36,676 nt of DNA from Campylobacteraceae bacterium (GTDB taxonomy: Bacteria; Campylobacterota; Campylobacteria; Campylobacterales; Sulfurovaceae), in assembly GCA_027023145.1 (NCBI GenBank), contig JALVWV010000196.1:1-36676 (forward strand), read 5' to 3'. The position numbers and the translations under genes were made by a program. The notes under the pieces are model-generated. The model was given only the letters and a program-made list of their open reading frames with translations. It did not search any database and was not told the origin of the DNA. Position 1 is the first letter of the stretch, and every line of letters begins with the position of its first letter. Positions 22,812 through 30,783 of this stretch are shown here, one piece after another.

Positions 22812-23723
22812 TTATTTTTTGAGGCTTTTGTAAATCCGCTCCATCCCCGGCACCTCCACCCCCAACCGTTCCCCTTCATGGACGATATACCCGCACAACG
22901 CTTCAACCTCGGCGGGTTTGCCCTGCTCGATGTCAAGCTGGAGGGAGGTTTTGGCTCCAGGGGCGACTTTGGCGGCCTGGGTGAGGGCGGCGGTGATATG
23001 TTCTTCGGTCAGGGGGATATCTTTGACCTGCGCGACGGCTGTAATTTCCCGCATGAGGGTTTCCAGTTCTTCAGCATGTTCGGTAGTGATGGCATTCATG
23101 GGTTTGTTATGGTAAGCTGTCAGGGCGGCGAAGGCGGAGATGAAGAGGTATTTTTTCCAATTATCAAGTGTGATGGAGTCGCTGTAGTGGTGGCGGAGTC
23201 CGGCGGTGTCGAAGAGCTCGGTGAGGGCGTGGACGATGGCAGGGTCGACTGCCTGTTTGCTCCCCCAAACGAGGCGGAAGACTTTGCCCCGCTTGCGGAC
23301 CGTGCCGGGGGCGGTGATGTTGGAGAGGATGTAGATGTGGCCGTCGAGGATGGTGGAGTTGGGGTAGTATCGGCGGATGGTATCGGCATGTCCGACGCCG
23401 TTAAGGAGGGGGAGGAGGATGGTGTTGGAGGTGATGGTGGGTTTCAGCTGCTTCAGCGTCGCTTCCAGGGAGGTGGCTTTGACACTGAGGATGATGAGGT
23501 CAAAGGTGCCCAGCTCTCCGGGATTGTCGGTTGCCTGAGCTGGATGGACGGTGTAGTGCTCGTTATCTTCTTCGATCCTCAGACCCTTTTCCCGGATCGC
23601 TTCAAGATGCTTACCTCGTGCCAGCAGAGAGACGTGGGCATCGGTGTGGCGGATCAGCTGAGCGCCGACGTAGCTTCCTACTCCGCCGCTGCCGGCGATG
23701 AGGATTGTGGTGATGGGATTCAT
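22812..23723 (-). CDS. panE: 2-dehydropantoate 2-reductase (ketopantoate reductase)
   Basis: The start at 23723 (MNPITTILIAGSGGVGSYVG) is chosen; an upstream start would lie within the DUF302 gene and place 28 extra residues before the Rossmann motif. The 303-residue protein has the NADPH-binding GSGGVGSYVGAQL, LILSVKATS, LPLLNGVGHADTIRRYY, and the C-terminal helical domain with DNWKKYLFISAFAALTAYHNKPM and SLQLDIEQGKPAEVEALCGY. PanE reduces ketopantoate to pantoate for coenzyme A synthesis in the cytoplasm; some family members have other oxo-acid substrates. It starts one base after the stop of the DUF302 lipoprotein, so the two are co-transcribed. Confidence 0.9.
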   Translation of the reverse strand: MNPITTILIAGSGGVGSYVGAQLIRHTDAHVSLLARGKHLEAIREKGLRIEEDNEHYTVHPAQATDNPGELGTFDLIILSVKATSLEATLKQLKPTITSNTILLPLLNGVGHADTIRRYYPNSTILDGHIYILSNITAPGTVRKRGKVFRLVWGSKQAVDPAIVHALTELFDTAGLRHHYSDSITLDNWKKYLFISAFAALTAYHNKPMNAITTEHAEELETLMREITAVAQVKDIPLTEEHITAALTQAAKVAPGAKTSLQLDIEQGKPAEVEALCGYIVHEGERLGVEVPGMERIYKSLKK

Positions 23724-23724
23724 G

Positions 23725-24201
23725 CTATTTGTTCTTTGTGATGATAGCACCGCTGGCTTCGTCGAGGTCGGCAGCCATGATTTTGACGAGTTTGAGGCAG
23801 TTGGCATCTTTCATGTTGTGCTTGAGTGTCCAGTATTCTGGGTTGGTATAGACCAGGGTGACTTTTCCACTGAGCTCTCGGTAGACCCCGATACGCACTG
23901 GAAGATCGGCGGCCAGTGTCGGGTTGCAGTCGAGGAGCTTGGAGTCGATGAGAGGGTTGCTCAGATCGACGCTGAGGGTGGGTTTGAGGTACATTTTTTC
24001 CTGAGTCGCCAGCGGGGTGTGATCCATCTGGTGGATAGGGGTGTATTGTTTGGGGGCAAGTGCTTTGCTGAAGCGGGCGAGGGTCTCGGTCGTGTTGTAG
24101 TCGCTGACGGTTTTGTGGATGAAGGTGCTCTCCCCGGTCTTGGTGCATCCGGTGAGGGCGAGGAGGGCGGTGAGGGTGAGGAGGGGGAGGAGGTGTTTCA
24201 T
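23725..24201 (-). CDS. DUF302-domain lipoprotein
   Basis: The 158-residue protein has a lipoprotein signal peptide ending in LALTGC (cysteine about residue 19). The rest fits DUF302: SDYNTTETLARFSKALAPKQYTPIHQMDH, then KLLDCNPTLAADL, PVRIGVYRELSGKVTLVYTNPEYW. DUF302 domains form small dimers of unclear function. Location is envelope-anchored by inference. AAAAGGACACCC precedes the ATG. A 7-base array (24219-24253) lies 18 bases upstream, so regulation by array length is conceivable. The gene is translated just ahead of panE. Confidence 0.82.
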   Translation of the reverse strand: MKHLLPLLTLTALLALTGCTKTGESTFIHKTVSDYNTTETLARFSKALAPKQYTPIHQMDHTPLATQEKMYLKPTLSVDLSNPLIDSKLLDCNPTLAADLPVRIGVYRELSGKVTLVYTNPEYWTLKHNMKDANCLKLVKIMAADLDEASGAIITKNK

Positions 24202-24218
24202 TCGGGTGTCCTTTTTGC

Positions 24219-24253
24219 GTGTTAAGTGCTACGTGTTACGTGTTGCGTTTTGG
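24219..24253 (+). repeat. 7-base array upstream of the DUF302 gene
   Basis: Units GTGTTAA, GTGCTAC, GTGTTAC, GTGTTGC, GTTTTGG. It faces the GAATTAG array at 24329-24365, and both point their TTTTGG ends inward. Confidence 0.85.
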
Positions 24254-24365
24254 AGTTGGGACTTCAAGCCTTATTAAACGGGACTAAAGTCCCTACTCCA
24301 TCAATAAAAGCGTTGCTGCGCAACGCAACCAAAACTCCTAATTCCTAATTCCTCACTCCTAATTC
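24254..24365 (-). repeat. Composite repeat after ychF
   Basis: Read from ychF: units GAATTAG, GAGTGAG, GAATTAG, GAATTAG, GAGTTTT (24365 down to 24331), GG, a GCGTTGC/GCAACGC hairpin (24310-24326) followed by TTTTATTG, then a GGGACTTTAGTCCC palindrome (about 24279-24293). Confidence 0.85.
24306..24326 (-). terminator. Candidate ychF intrinsic terminator
   Basis: GCGTTGC, loop GCA, GCAACGC, then TTTT on the minus strand, 44 bases past the ychF stop. Confidence 0.65.
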
Positions 24366-24369
24366 ACAT

Positions 24370-25473
24370 CTACACGTTAAACCTGAAATGCATCACATCC
24401 CCGTCCTGGACGATGTACTCTTTTCCTTCAAGGCGCATTTTGCCCGCTTCTTTGGCTCCGGCCTCCCCGCCGTGCTCGACAAAATCGTCGTAACTGATCA
24501 CTTCGGCACGGATGAAGCCTTTCTCAAAATCGTTGTGGATCACGGCGGCGGCTTTGGGGGCGGGGGTGCCTTTGCGGATGGTCCAGGCACGGACTTCTTT
24601 GACTCCGGCGGTGAAGTAGCTCATGAGACCGAGTTTGTCAAAGCCTTTGCGGATGATCTGATCGAGGCCGGACTCTTCGACGCCGAGGGATTCGAGCATC
24701 TCGGTTTTTTCCTCTTCGTCGAACTCCACCATCTCCTCTTCGATCTTGGCGCAGAGTTTGATCACTTCGCGGTCATGCTTGGCGGCGTATTCCCGGAGGG
24801 CGGTGACGTAGGCGTTGTCTGCTTCGAGCCCCTCTTCATCGACGTTGGCGCCGTACATGATCTCCTTGGCCGTGAGGAAGCGCAGGTCGCGCACCAGCTG
24901 GCGGAACCCCTCGTCGTCCTGTTCAGGGAAGGTGCTGACAGGGTTTTCAGCTTCGAGGTGGGGGAGGAGTTTTTCGGCCACGGCAAGCTGGGCTTTGGCA
25001 TCCCGGTCATTCCCTTTGGCCTTTTTCTGCAGGGCGGAGATCCGTTTTTCGAGTGCGTCCATGTCCGCCAGCAGCAATTCGGTCTCGATGATCTCGATAT
25101 CGCGCACCGGATCGATGGAGCCCTCGACGTGGGTGATGTTTTCATCCTCAAAACAGCGCACAATCTGGAGGATCACTTCGGTTTCGCGGATGTTGGAGAG
25201 AAACTTGTTGCCCAGCCCTTCGCCCTGGCTTGCTCCTTTGACCAGTCCGGCGATGTCCACGAAGTCGAGGGTGGAGTACTGGATCCGCTCAGGATTGACG
25301 ATCCTAGCCAGCGCTTCGAGGCGCGGATCGGGGACGGGGACGACTGCTTTGTTGGGTTCGATGGTGCAGAAGGGGTAGTTGGCACTCTCAGCGTTTTGTG
25401 CTTTGGTGAGTGCGTTGAAGGTGGTTGATTTGCCGACGTTGGGGAGTCCGACGAGTCCGATGCCTAGTCCCAT
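24370..25473 (-). CDS. ychF: Redox-responsive ATPase/GTPase YchF
   Basis: The 367-residue protein is a full-length YchF of the Obg family. It has GLPNVGKSTTFNALT (P-loop), the NYPFCTIEPN segment, VDIAGLVKGASQGEGLGNKFL (G3 region), a coiled-coil arm around LEKRISALQKKAKG and a C-terminal TGS domain with SYFTAGVKEVRAWTI and YIVQDGDVMHFRFNV. YchF prefers ATP, binds ribosomes and is linked to oxidative stress responses. In many Campylobacterota it lies beside pepA, as I recall; here the two are 24 kb apart. The ATG follows AAGGAATCACT. Confidence 0.96.
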   Translation of the reverse strand: MGLGIGLVGLPNVGKSTTFNALTKAQNAESANYPFCTIEPNKAVVPVPDPRLEALARIVNPERIQYSTLDFVDIAGLVKGASQGEGLGNKFLSNIRETEVILQIVRCFEDENITHVEGSIDPVRDIEIIETELLLADMDALEKRISALQKKAKGNDRDAKAQLAVAEKLLPHLEAENPVSTFPEQDDEGFRQLVRDLRFLTAKEIMYGANVDEEGLEADNAYVTALREYAAKHDREVIKLCAKIEEEMVEFDEEEKTEMLESLGVEESGLDQIIRKGFDKLGLMSYFTAGVKEVRAWTIRKGTPAPKAAAVIHNDFEKGFIRAEVISYDDFVEHGGEAGAKEAGKMRLEGKEYIVQDGDVMHFRFNV

Positions 25474-25697
25474 AGTAGTGATTCCTTACGATTAAATTGT
25501 CGCGATTATATCTAAAAGGGGAAAAAGGGGAGATGAAATCAACGTTTTCGCTCCATGGCTCCAGCTGTGGAGTGACATATTGGAGGTTTTAATTGTACTT
25601 TGGATTTCACTTTATGTGTGTACTGTCAATAAATATACTCTATCTTTCTTTAGCCAAAAATCGTTATAATCGGACTATCTGATATAAAGGAGCGGGT
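25474..25697. other. AT-rich gap upstream of the VapBC-like pair
   Basis: Holds a CTCCA/TGGAG hairpin (25550-25571), a mostly AT-rich stretch, and TATAAT at 25665-25670, a likely -10 for the toxin-antitoxin pair, 28 bases before its ATG. No gene is seen. Confidence 0.55.
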
Positions 25698-25970
25698 ATG
25701 ACTATAAAAATAGATAACCCCGAAATAGAGCACTTCTTTATAAATGAATTCAAATCGGATATTAAACAATTTTCTGAATTTATTTTGATGAATCTTGAAA
25801 AATACAAAAAACAAAATGACTTCAATATTACTCCTCTTGATCCGCAGAAGAACTCTTATAAATTAGAATTTGACGATATTGAAGAGGTTGATGAAAGTGC
25901 CAATCCCTTTAAAGATATTGATGATGTAGCTACATATGCTCGAAGATTACGAGAAAATGCATGGCGATAG
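25698..25970 (+). CDS. Putative antitoxin partner of the PIN toxin
   Basis: The 90-residue protein has no motif I recognise. It has a predicted helical, charged N-terminal half (IKQFSEFILMNLEKYKKQ) and an acidic middle (FDDIEEVDESANPFKDIDD) leading to a basic C-terminal helix VATYARRLRENAWR. This is the usual build of antitoxins that cover PIN-domain toxins with a disordered C-terminus. It overlaps the PIN gene by ten bases, which supports the pairing. AAAGGAGCGGG precedes the ATG. GC is much lower than in the adjacent ychF, so it was probably acquired with its partner. The antitoxin label is by context. Confidence 0.72.
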   Translation: MTIKIDNPEIEHFFINEFKSDIKQFSEFILMNLEKYKKQNDFNITPLDPQKNSYKLEFDDIEEVDESANPFKDIDDVATYARRLRENAWR

Positions 25971-26335
25971 TTTTTGTAGATACCAATATTGTGATTGACT
26001 ATCTCAAAAAGAGAGACAATGAGGCTCTTATAGAGTTTGTTGACAGCTTTGATACCGTGTATATCAATGATGTTGTCATTATGGAACTTTATCAGGGAGC
26101 CAGGGATAAGAGAGAGTTAAACTATATTAAAAAAAAGATAATGAAATTTGAAGTTTTGAAAATGAATCAGGAGATCATATCTTTGGCAAGAGAAATTTTA
26201 GATCGTTATACCTTGTCTCACAATACCAAAATAATGGATGCACTTATTGCCTCAACTGTCATTATGTACAATATGGATTTATACACTTTCAACAAAAAAG
26301 ACTTTAGATATCTAAAACAGGTTAAACTAATTTAA
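25961..26335 (+). CDS. vapC: PIN-domain ribonuclease toxin, VapC-like
   Basis: The 124-residue protein has the PIN acidic residues: Asp7 in FVDTNIVIDYL, Glu42 in IMELYQGA, Asp93 in IMDALIAS, and Asp114 in FNKKDFRYL. VapC toxins cleave tRNA or rRNA when not bound by antitoxin. It is translated with the upstream small gene (ten-base overlap) and shares its low GC. It lies between ychF and a small lipoprotein gene, a plausible acquired two-gene module. Confidence 0.88.
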   Translation: MAIVFVDTNIVIDYLKKRDNEALIEFVDSFDTVYINDVVIMELYQGARDKRELNYIKKKIMKFEVLKMNQEIISLAREILDRYTLSHNTKIMDALIASTVIMYNMDLYTFNKKDFRYLKQVKLI

Positions 26336-26351
26336 AAAGAAGGAATACACC

Positions 26352-26666
26352 ATGCGTTTTTTTACCTGGATTATTATGGGGATACTGGGAATAGCGGCTT
26401 TGAGCGGTTGTGCCCCAAAGGGAGAGCAGGTGATGATCCAAAATGCTAAAAGCTCGGATTATGCGACAGGATACGGTGATGGGTGTGAGAGTGGACGAGC
26501 CGACGCGGGGTCTGTGACGTCTATGGCGCAGAAAGATGGGGAAAAATATCAAAACAATTCCCAATACAAAGAGGGGTGGGATACCGGGTTCAGGGAGTGC
26601 AAGTTTCGAGAGCTGCAAGTCTCAAAACTCTCAAAAAGAGACCCCAAAAAACCGGTACGTTTCTAA
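26352..26666 (+). CDS. Small lipoprotein of unknown function
   Basis: The 104-residue protein has a lipoprotein signal ending in AALSGC (cysteine about residue 20). The mature part has SSDYATGYGDGCESGRADAGS and later YKEGWDTGFRECKFRE, two similar GxxxGxxxG-like helical motifs each with a cysteine that may pair. The C-terminus is lysine-rich. I do not recognise a named family. The ribosome site AGAAGGAATACACC is clear. It follows the toxin gene by 16 bases but has higher GC, so it is probably native. A CGCGACTTCAGTCGCG palindrome follows its stop. Confidence 0.75.
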   Translation: MRFFTWIIMGILGIAALSGCAPKGEQVMIQNAKSSDYATGYGDGCESGRADAGSVTSMAQKDGEKYQNNSQYKEGWDTGFRECKFRELQVSKLSKRDPKKPVRF

Positions 26667-26914
26667 GGGGACGCGACTTCAGTCGCGTTTTGTGGGACTG
26701 AAGTCCCAGCCCCTTTCTTCCGACAGGGAACGCACATATTACGTTTGATGCAGTCGTATGCGTGCCATATCAGGAGATAGGGCACGAGACAATGCGATTT
26801 ATTTTGGAAGTGAAGGCTTCAGCCTCACCTTGAGGTTGCTATGTTATTTGACCTTTTGGGCGGGACTGAAGTCTCCGCTTCCGGGAAAATCGGTGGAAGG
26901 TGCGCAATTGCACA
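26667..26914. repeat. Composite repeat gap between the small lipoprotein and der
   Basis: Contains ACGCGACTTCAGTCGCGT (26670-26687), TGGGACTGAAGTCCCA (about 26692-26707), one 77 bp inverted-repeat module (26806-26882) and a GGTGCGCAATTGCACAC palindrome (about 26899-26915) touching the der stop. The two genes converge here, so the hairpins may terminate both. No gene is seen. Confidence 0.8.
26806..26882 (+). repeat. 77 bp inverted-repeat module, copy 2
   Basis: Ends GGAAGTGAAGGCTTCAG and CTGAAGTCTCCGCTTCC, a 17-base inverted repeat with three mismatches. Confidence 0.82.
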
Positions 26915-28300
26915 CTACTCTTCTGCTACTCGCTCACCTCGTTTCCGTGCCACGATATCCAGCGGTACCCCTTCGAAATCGAACGCTTCGCGGAAGGCGT
27001 TGGCGAGGTAGCGTTGGTAGCTGAAGTGGAGGAAGTTTGGTTTGTTGACAATCAGGGCGATTTTGGGGGGTTGGGTTTCGTACTGGGTGGCAAATTTGAT
27101 CTTGACCACCGCACCGTTGTGGCTGGGGACGTGGTGGCGGCGCATGGCGCGTTGGAGCACTTCGTTGAGCTTGGCTGTCGGGATGCGCTGGCTGTAGCGT
27201 CGGTAGATGGCGACGATCTCATCGAGGATGCGGGGGACGCGTTTGCCGGTCTTGGCTGAGAGGGTGATGATGGGGGCGAAATGGAGGAACTTGAGCTCGT
27301 CGCGCACCTCCTGGATCGCTTCCTCGTAGGTTTTGTCTCCCCGGATGTCCCATTTGTTGAGGACGATGATGGTGCCAAGTTTGTACTTCTCGGTGATCCC
27401 GGCGATCCGTTCATCCAGCTCGGTGATCCCCACACTTGCATCGATCATCACCAGTGCGATGTCAGCTTTCTCCAGCATCGCTTCGGTGCGGGAGAGGGCG
27501 TATTTTTCGATCCCGACGATCTTGCCCCGGCGGCGGATTCCGGCGGTATCGACGAAGGTGATTTGGTAGTCGTCGTAGGTGATTGTTTCATCGATAGGGT
27601 CGATGGTGGTGCCGGCCACATCGCTGACGACGGAACGCTCTTGCCCCAGCAGCGCGTTAAGCAGAGAGCTTTTGCCAGTGTTGACCCGGCCAATGATCGC
27701 CACACGGATGTCACGGCTCTCCTCTTGGGGGGCATCTTCTTGCTCAAGAAATTGCTCGAGGGAGAAATCATCGTCCTCGATGGTCTCTGGCTCGATGAAC
27801 GTTTCCCGCTCGGGGATGTACGGCTCGAGCCAGCGATAAAATGGGGTCATCTTGCGGTTGTGGCTGACGGAGATGGGGAAGATGTTTTCGGCACCAAACT
27901 CGACAAACTCCCAAAAACGCCCCTGCTCCTCTTTATCATTGTCGATTTTATTGACCACCAGCGCGATCGGTTTGCCCAGCTCCTGCAGGCGGTAAAAGAG
28001 TTTTTTATCTTCCTCATCTGGGAGGCTCTTGCCGTCGACCATGTAGAGGATTACATCAGCTTCCTCTGCGGCACGCATTGCCATGTCGCCGACTTTGGAA
28101 AAGAGATCACTGGTGTAGTCGATCCCGCCGGTATCGAGGACTTCGAAATCGCGGTTTTCGGAGATGGTGACGATCCGCTTCTTGACATCGCGTGTGGTGC
28201 CGCTGATGTCGGAGGTGATGGCGTCCCGTTGACGTGCCAAGCGGTTAAATAAGGAACTTTTGCCCACGTTGGGGCGACCAAGGATGGCGACTTTTTTCAT
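26915..28300 (-). CDS. der: Ribosome biogenesis GTPase Der (EngA)
   Basis: The 461-residue protein has two tandem GTPase domains and a C-terminal KH-like domain. Domain 1: GRPNVGKSSLFNRL, DTGGIDY, NKID. Domain 2 (from about residue 195): GRVNTGKSSLLNALLG, DTAGIRRRG, NKWD. An acidic linker with QFLEQEDAPQEESRD joins them. The end has ALIVNKPNFLHFSYQRYLANAFREAFDFEGVPL, usual for Der. It is needed for 50S subunit assembly. Its ATG overlaps the MscS stop by four bases (28297-28300), so it is translated after the channel gene. The stop touches a palindromic repeat. Confidence 0.96.
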   Translation of the reverse strand: MKKVAILGRPNVGKSSLFNRLARQRDAITSDISGTTRDVKKRIVTISENRDFEVLDTGGIDYTSDLFSKVGDMAMRAAEEADVILYMVDGKSLPDEEDKKLFYRLQELGKPIALVVNKIDNDKEEQGRFWEFVEFGAENIFPISVSHNRKMTPFYRWLEPYIPERETFIEPETIEDDDFSLEQFLEQEDAPQEESRDIRVAIIGRVNTGKSSLLNALLGQERSVVSDVAGTTIDPIDETITYDDYQITFVDTAGIRRRGKIVGIEKYALSRTEAMLEKADIALVMIDASVGITELDERIAGITEKYKLGTIIVLNKWDIRGDKTYEEAIQEVRDELKFLHFAPIITLSAKTGKRVPRILDEIVAIYRRYSQRIPTAKLNEVLQRAMRRHHVPSHNGAVVKIKFATQYETQPPKIALIVNKPNFLHFSYQRYLANAFREAFDFEGVPLDIVARKRGERVAEE

Positions 28301-29508
28301 GCGATCTCCTGTGATGTAGAGGTAGGAAGAGTCTCGACGTAGAGGCTCTGAGACGGGAAGGCGAAGCTCGCCCCATGCTGCTCGACAATCTCCATGATCT
28401 TGAGGTTGATATCCTCGCGGATATTGAGATAGGTTTTCCAGTCGGAACTGGAAGCAAAGGTATAAATCATAATCCCCAGATCGCTGGCATTGAAGTCTCG
28501 GAAGTTAACAAGTTTGGCCTGATCCTGCGCAATGTCAGGGTGGTGATCGAGCAGGGTACGCAGATCGGTGATGATCGCCTCCAGGGTCTCGCGGGAGGTG
28601 TCATAGGTCAGACCGATGAACATTTTGATCCGCCGGATGCCACGTCGGGAGTAGTTTTCGATGGGGCTGGAGGCAACCATAGCATTGGGGATGGCGATGA
28701 TCGATTTCTCAAAGGTTCGGATTTTGGTGGTGCGCATGCCGATATCCTCGACCGTCCCTTCGACCCCGGCAACGCGGATCCATTCACCCACTTTGACGGA
28801 GCGATCCACCAGCAAGGCAACGGAGCCGAAGAGGTTGGCCGCCGTGTCCTTGGCCGCCAGCGCCAGCGCCAGTCCCCCGATCCCCAGTGAGGCAAAAAAG
28901 GCGGTGACATTGATCCCAAAATTATACAGGATTGCCATCAGACCAATGATCACGATAAAAATCCGGATAATGCGGATCAGGAAATTGGTCAATTCATACG
29001 AAAGGTGGTCGTTGGTGTGGCTGTAGCGGTAGAGAGAGGCTTTGAGTGCGGGTGTGATGGCGTACAAGACCCAGAAGACCGTATAGATGGTCATCGCATC
29101 GAGGATCATTTTGACCCAATGGGTTTCGCGGAAGATGAGCTGGAAAAAGACCCGTAACCCGAGGATGATAAAGAAGAAACGCAACGGATTGCGCAATTCA
29201 CGGACGATCATGTCATCCAAGGTAGTTGTGGTACGTGCGGTGATGTGCAGCAGGGAGGCAATGATCAGCGACGAGAAGAGGGTACGCAATAGGAGGAAGA
29301 AGAGAAATGCCAAAATGGCCGCGAGGAAATTGGCCAGAGGGATTCCAAAAAACGAGAGGGAAAAATATTCACTGTATGTACCGCTGTAGAGTTTGTTGAG
29401 CCAGGGTTGGATGGAGTGGTAGAGATCAATATTGAGTCCGTCGATCACCTGAGTGCCGGTTTGAACGACTTTGTCAATGGCGTGGGCTGTCGTGTTGGCA
29501 TCACTCAT
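28297..29508 (-). CDS. MscS-family mechanosensitive ion channel
   Basis: The 403-residue protein has several N-terminal membrane segments (about 50-85, 105-125, 135-155, 180-205). The pore helix with FASLGIGGLALALAAKDTAANLFG (about 215-240) is typical of MscS TM3. The cytoplasmic beta domain follows with VDRSVKVGEWIRVAGVEGTVEDIGMRTTKIRTFEKSIIAIPNAMV. The C-terminal domain ends with INLKIMEIVEQHGASFAFPSQSLYVE. Such channels open on hypo-osmotic shock in the inner membrane. It is longer than E. coli MscS (286 residues) owing to extra N-terminal helices. It is the first gene of a pair with der. Confidence 0.92.
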   Translation of the reverse strand: MSDANTTAHAIDKVVQTGTQVIDGLNIDLYHSIQPWLNKLYSGTYSEYFSLSFFGIPLANFLAAILAFLFFLLLRTLFSSLIIASLLHITARTTTTLDDMIVRELRNPLRFFFIILGLRVFFQLIFRETHWVKMILDAMTIYTVFWVLYAITPALKASLYRYSHTNDHLSYELTNFLIRIIRIFIVIIGLMAILYNFGINVTAFFASLGIGGLALALAAKDTAANLFGSVALLVDRSVKVGEWIRVAGVEGTVEDIGMRTTKIRTFEKSIIAIPNAMVASSPIENYSRRGIRRIKMFIGLTYDTSRETLEAIITDLRTLLDHHPDIAQDQAKLVNFRDFNASDLGIMIYTFASSSDWKTYLNIREDINLKIMEIVEQHGASFAFPSQSLYVETLPTSTSQEIA

Positions 29509-29551
29509 CGGTTTTCCTCTAAGATTTTAGAGAATTCTACCCAAAATATGT

Positions 29552-29557
29552 TATACT
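29552..29557 (+). promoter_or_regulatory. Candidate -10 box of the DUF3108 gene
   Basis: TATACT ends six bases before the ATG at 29564, so transcription would begin about at the start codon and the message may be leaderless. No -35 of quality is seen. Confidence 0.5.
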
Positions 29558-29563
29558 CTCTGT

Positions 29564-30289
29564 ATGATAATACGCGCCATTCTTTTACTATCAATGTTTT
29601 TTTTCGCAGGATGCCAAGGGAACGGTCGCTTCAGCGTGCATTCTTCTCTTTTGGGGGAGTTTGCGACGGCCGATGTGCGCAGCACCGAGAGCAGCAGTCG
29701 CTATACGATCACCATCCGTGTCCACTCGACAGGGATCTACAATCTCGTACGCGGCAAACGTACCGAAAAATATACCTCGAAAGGGAGTGTACGTCGCGGT
29801 AAGTACTACAGCCACCTTTTTGCTGTCGAAAAATGGGCGAACGGCAAACACTCCCTGACTGAATACACCTTTGATTACCGTCGACACAAAATCCGTCGCC
29901 ATTATCGCGACTGGATCCAAGGCAAAGCAAATGAGGATGTGACCGATACGATGGAGTATTTCGGGCATGATGATTTCTTGACGGTGATGCACAATGCCGT
30001 GCGTGGTGAGCTCAAAACATCCGGACGACGTAAAACCGTCATTGTCGCCGGAGCTGACAACAGTCACGGGAAAGTGCCGGTCTACGTCTCCAACGATCCC
30101 AAACGCCTTCAGCGCTGGGGTGGGCCGGCGGATGGTGCTTTGATCCAAGTGGGGATCGCCAAAGGGATCTTTGATGGGGGTAAGGGAAGCATCACAGCGG
30201 TACTTGATGCCCAAAACCGTCCGATCAAATTGATCATCAAAAAAGTCAAAATTGTCCGAACCGTTACCGTAACACCCACAAAAAAATAG
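29564..30289 (+). CDS. DUF3108-like lipoprotein
   Basis: The 241-residue protein starts with a lipoprotein signal (FFFAGCQG, cysteine about residue 17). The mature part resembles DUF3108: TGIYNLVRGKRTEKYTSKGSVRRGKYYSHLF, EYTFDYRRHKIRRHYRDW, DDFLTVMHNAV and a final beta region IFDGGKGSITAVLDAQNRPIKLIIKKVKI. DUF3108 proteins are envelope-associated and uncharacterised. It is followed by ribH eight bases later, so they are probably one transcript. No ribosome site stands before the ATG, consistent with the -10 box lying only six bases upstream. Confidence 0.78.
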   Translation: MIIRAILLLSMFFFAGCQGNGRFSVHSSLLGEFATADVRSTESSSRYTITIRVHSTGIYNLVRGKRTEKYTSKGSVRRGKYYSHLFAVEKWANGKHSLTEYTFDYRRHKIRRHYRDWIQGKANEDVTDTMEYFGHDDFLTVMHNAVRGELKTSGRRKTVIVAGADNSHGKVPVYVSNDPKRLQRWGGPADGALIQVGIAKGIFDGGKGSITAVLDAQNRPIKLIIKKVKIVRTVTVTPTKK

Positions 30290-30297
30290 GAGAAATA

Positions 30298-30774
30298 ATG
30301 AAAACCATCGAAGGAAATTTGAGCGTCGATCGCTCCAAAAAAGTTGCCATCATCAGTGCACGATTCAACCACTTTATCACCGACCGTCTCGTCGAGGGAG
30401 CCAAAGATGCCTACGCCCGCCATGGTGGGCAAGCAGAGGATCTCGATTTGATCCTCGTTCCCGGAGCGTTTGAGATCCCTTTTGCTCTGGACAAGGCGTT
30501 TGCATCCGGTAAGTACGATGCCGTCTGTTGTCTTGGAGCCGTGATCCGGGGGGCGACACCGCATTTTGATTATGTCTCAGCCGAAGCGACCAAAGGGGTA
30601 GCCAATGTCACCCTCAAACATGGCAAGCCTGCTTCGTTTGGTGTCCTCACAGTCGACAGCATTGAGCAAGCCATCGAGCGTGCCGGGACAAAAGCGGGCA
30701 ACAAAGGAGCTGAAGCGATGACGGGATTGATCGAGATGATCAATCTGTATGAGGAATTAGGAGTGAGGAATTAG
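30298..30774 (+). CDS. ribH: 6,7-dimethyl-8-ribityllumazine synthase
   Basis: The 158-residue protein is full-length RibH. It has ISARFNHFITDRLVEGA, VPGAFEIPFALDKA, CLGAVIRGATPHFDYVSAEATKGVANV with the catalytic His, FGVLTVDSIEQAIERAG and KGAEAMTGLIEMINL. It condenses the ribityl-uracil and butanone phosphate in riboflavin synthesis, usually as an icosahedral 60-mer. TAGGAG stands before the ATG. The last residues EELGVRN and the TAG stop are encoded by 7-base repeat units, so the repeat replaced the native end. In Campylobacterota nusB commonly follows ribH, as it does here. Confidence 0.97.
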   Translation: MKTIEGNLSVDRSKKVAIISARFNHFITDRLVEGAKDAYARHGGQAEDLDLILVPGAFEIPFALDKAFASGKYDAVCCLGAVIRGATPHFDYVSAEATKGVANVTLKHGKPASFGVLTVDSIEQAIERAGTKAGNKGAEAMTGLIEMINLYEELGVRN

Positions 30775-30783
30775 GAATTTTGG
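30751..30783 (+). repeat. 7-base array encoding the ribH C-terminus
   Basis: Units GAATTAG, GAGTGAG, GAATTAG, GAATTTT then GG. The first units code for the last RibH residues; the TAG of the third unit is the stop codon. Confidence 0.9.

Noticed and set aside
24388..25428. Long open frame antisense to ychF
   Set aside because: Same reason; ychF is complete with all GTPase motifs.
27281..28252. Long open frame antisense to der
   Set aside because: Shadow of der; no start signal or domain.
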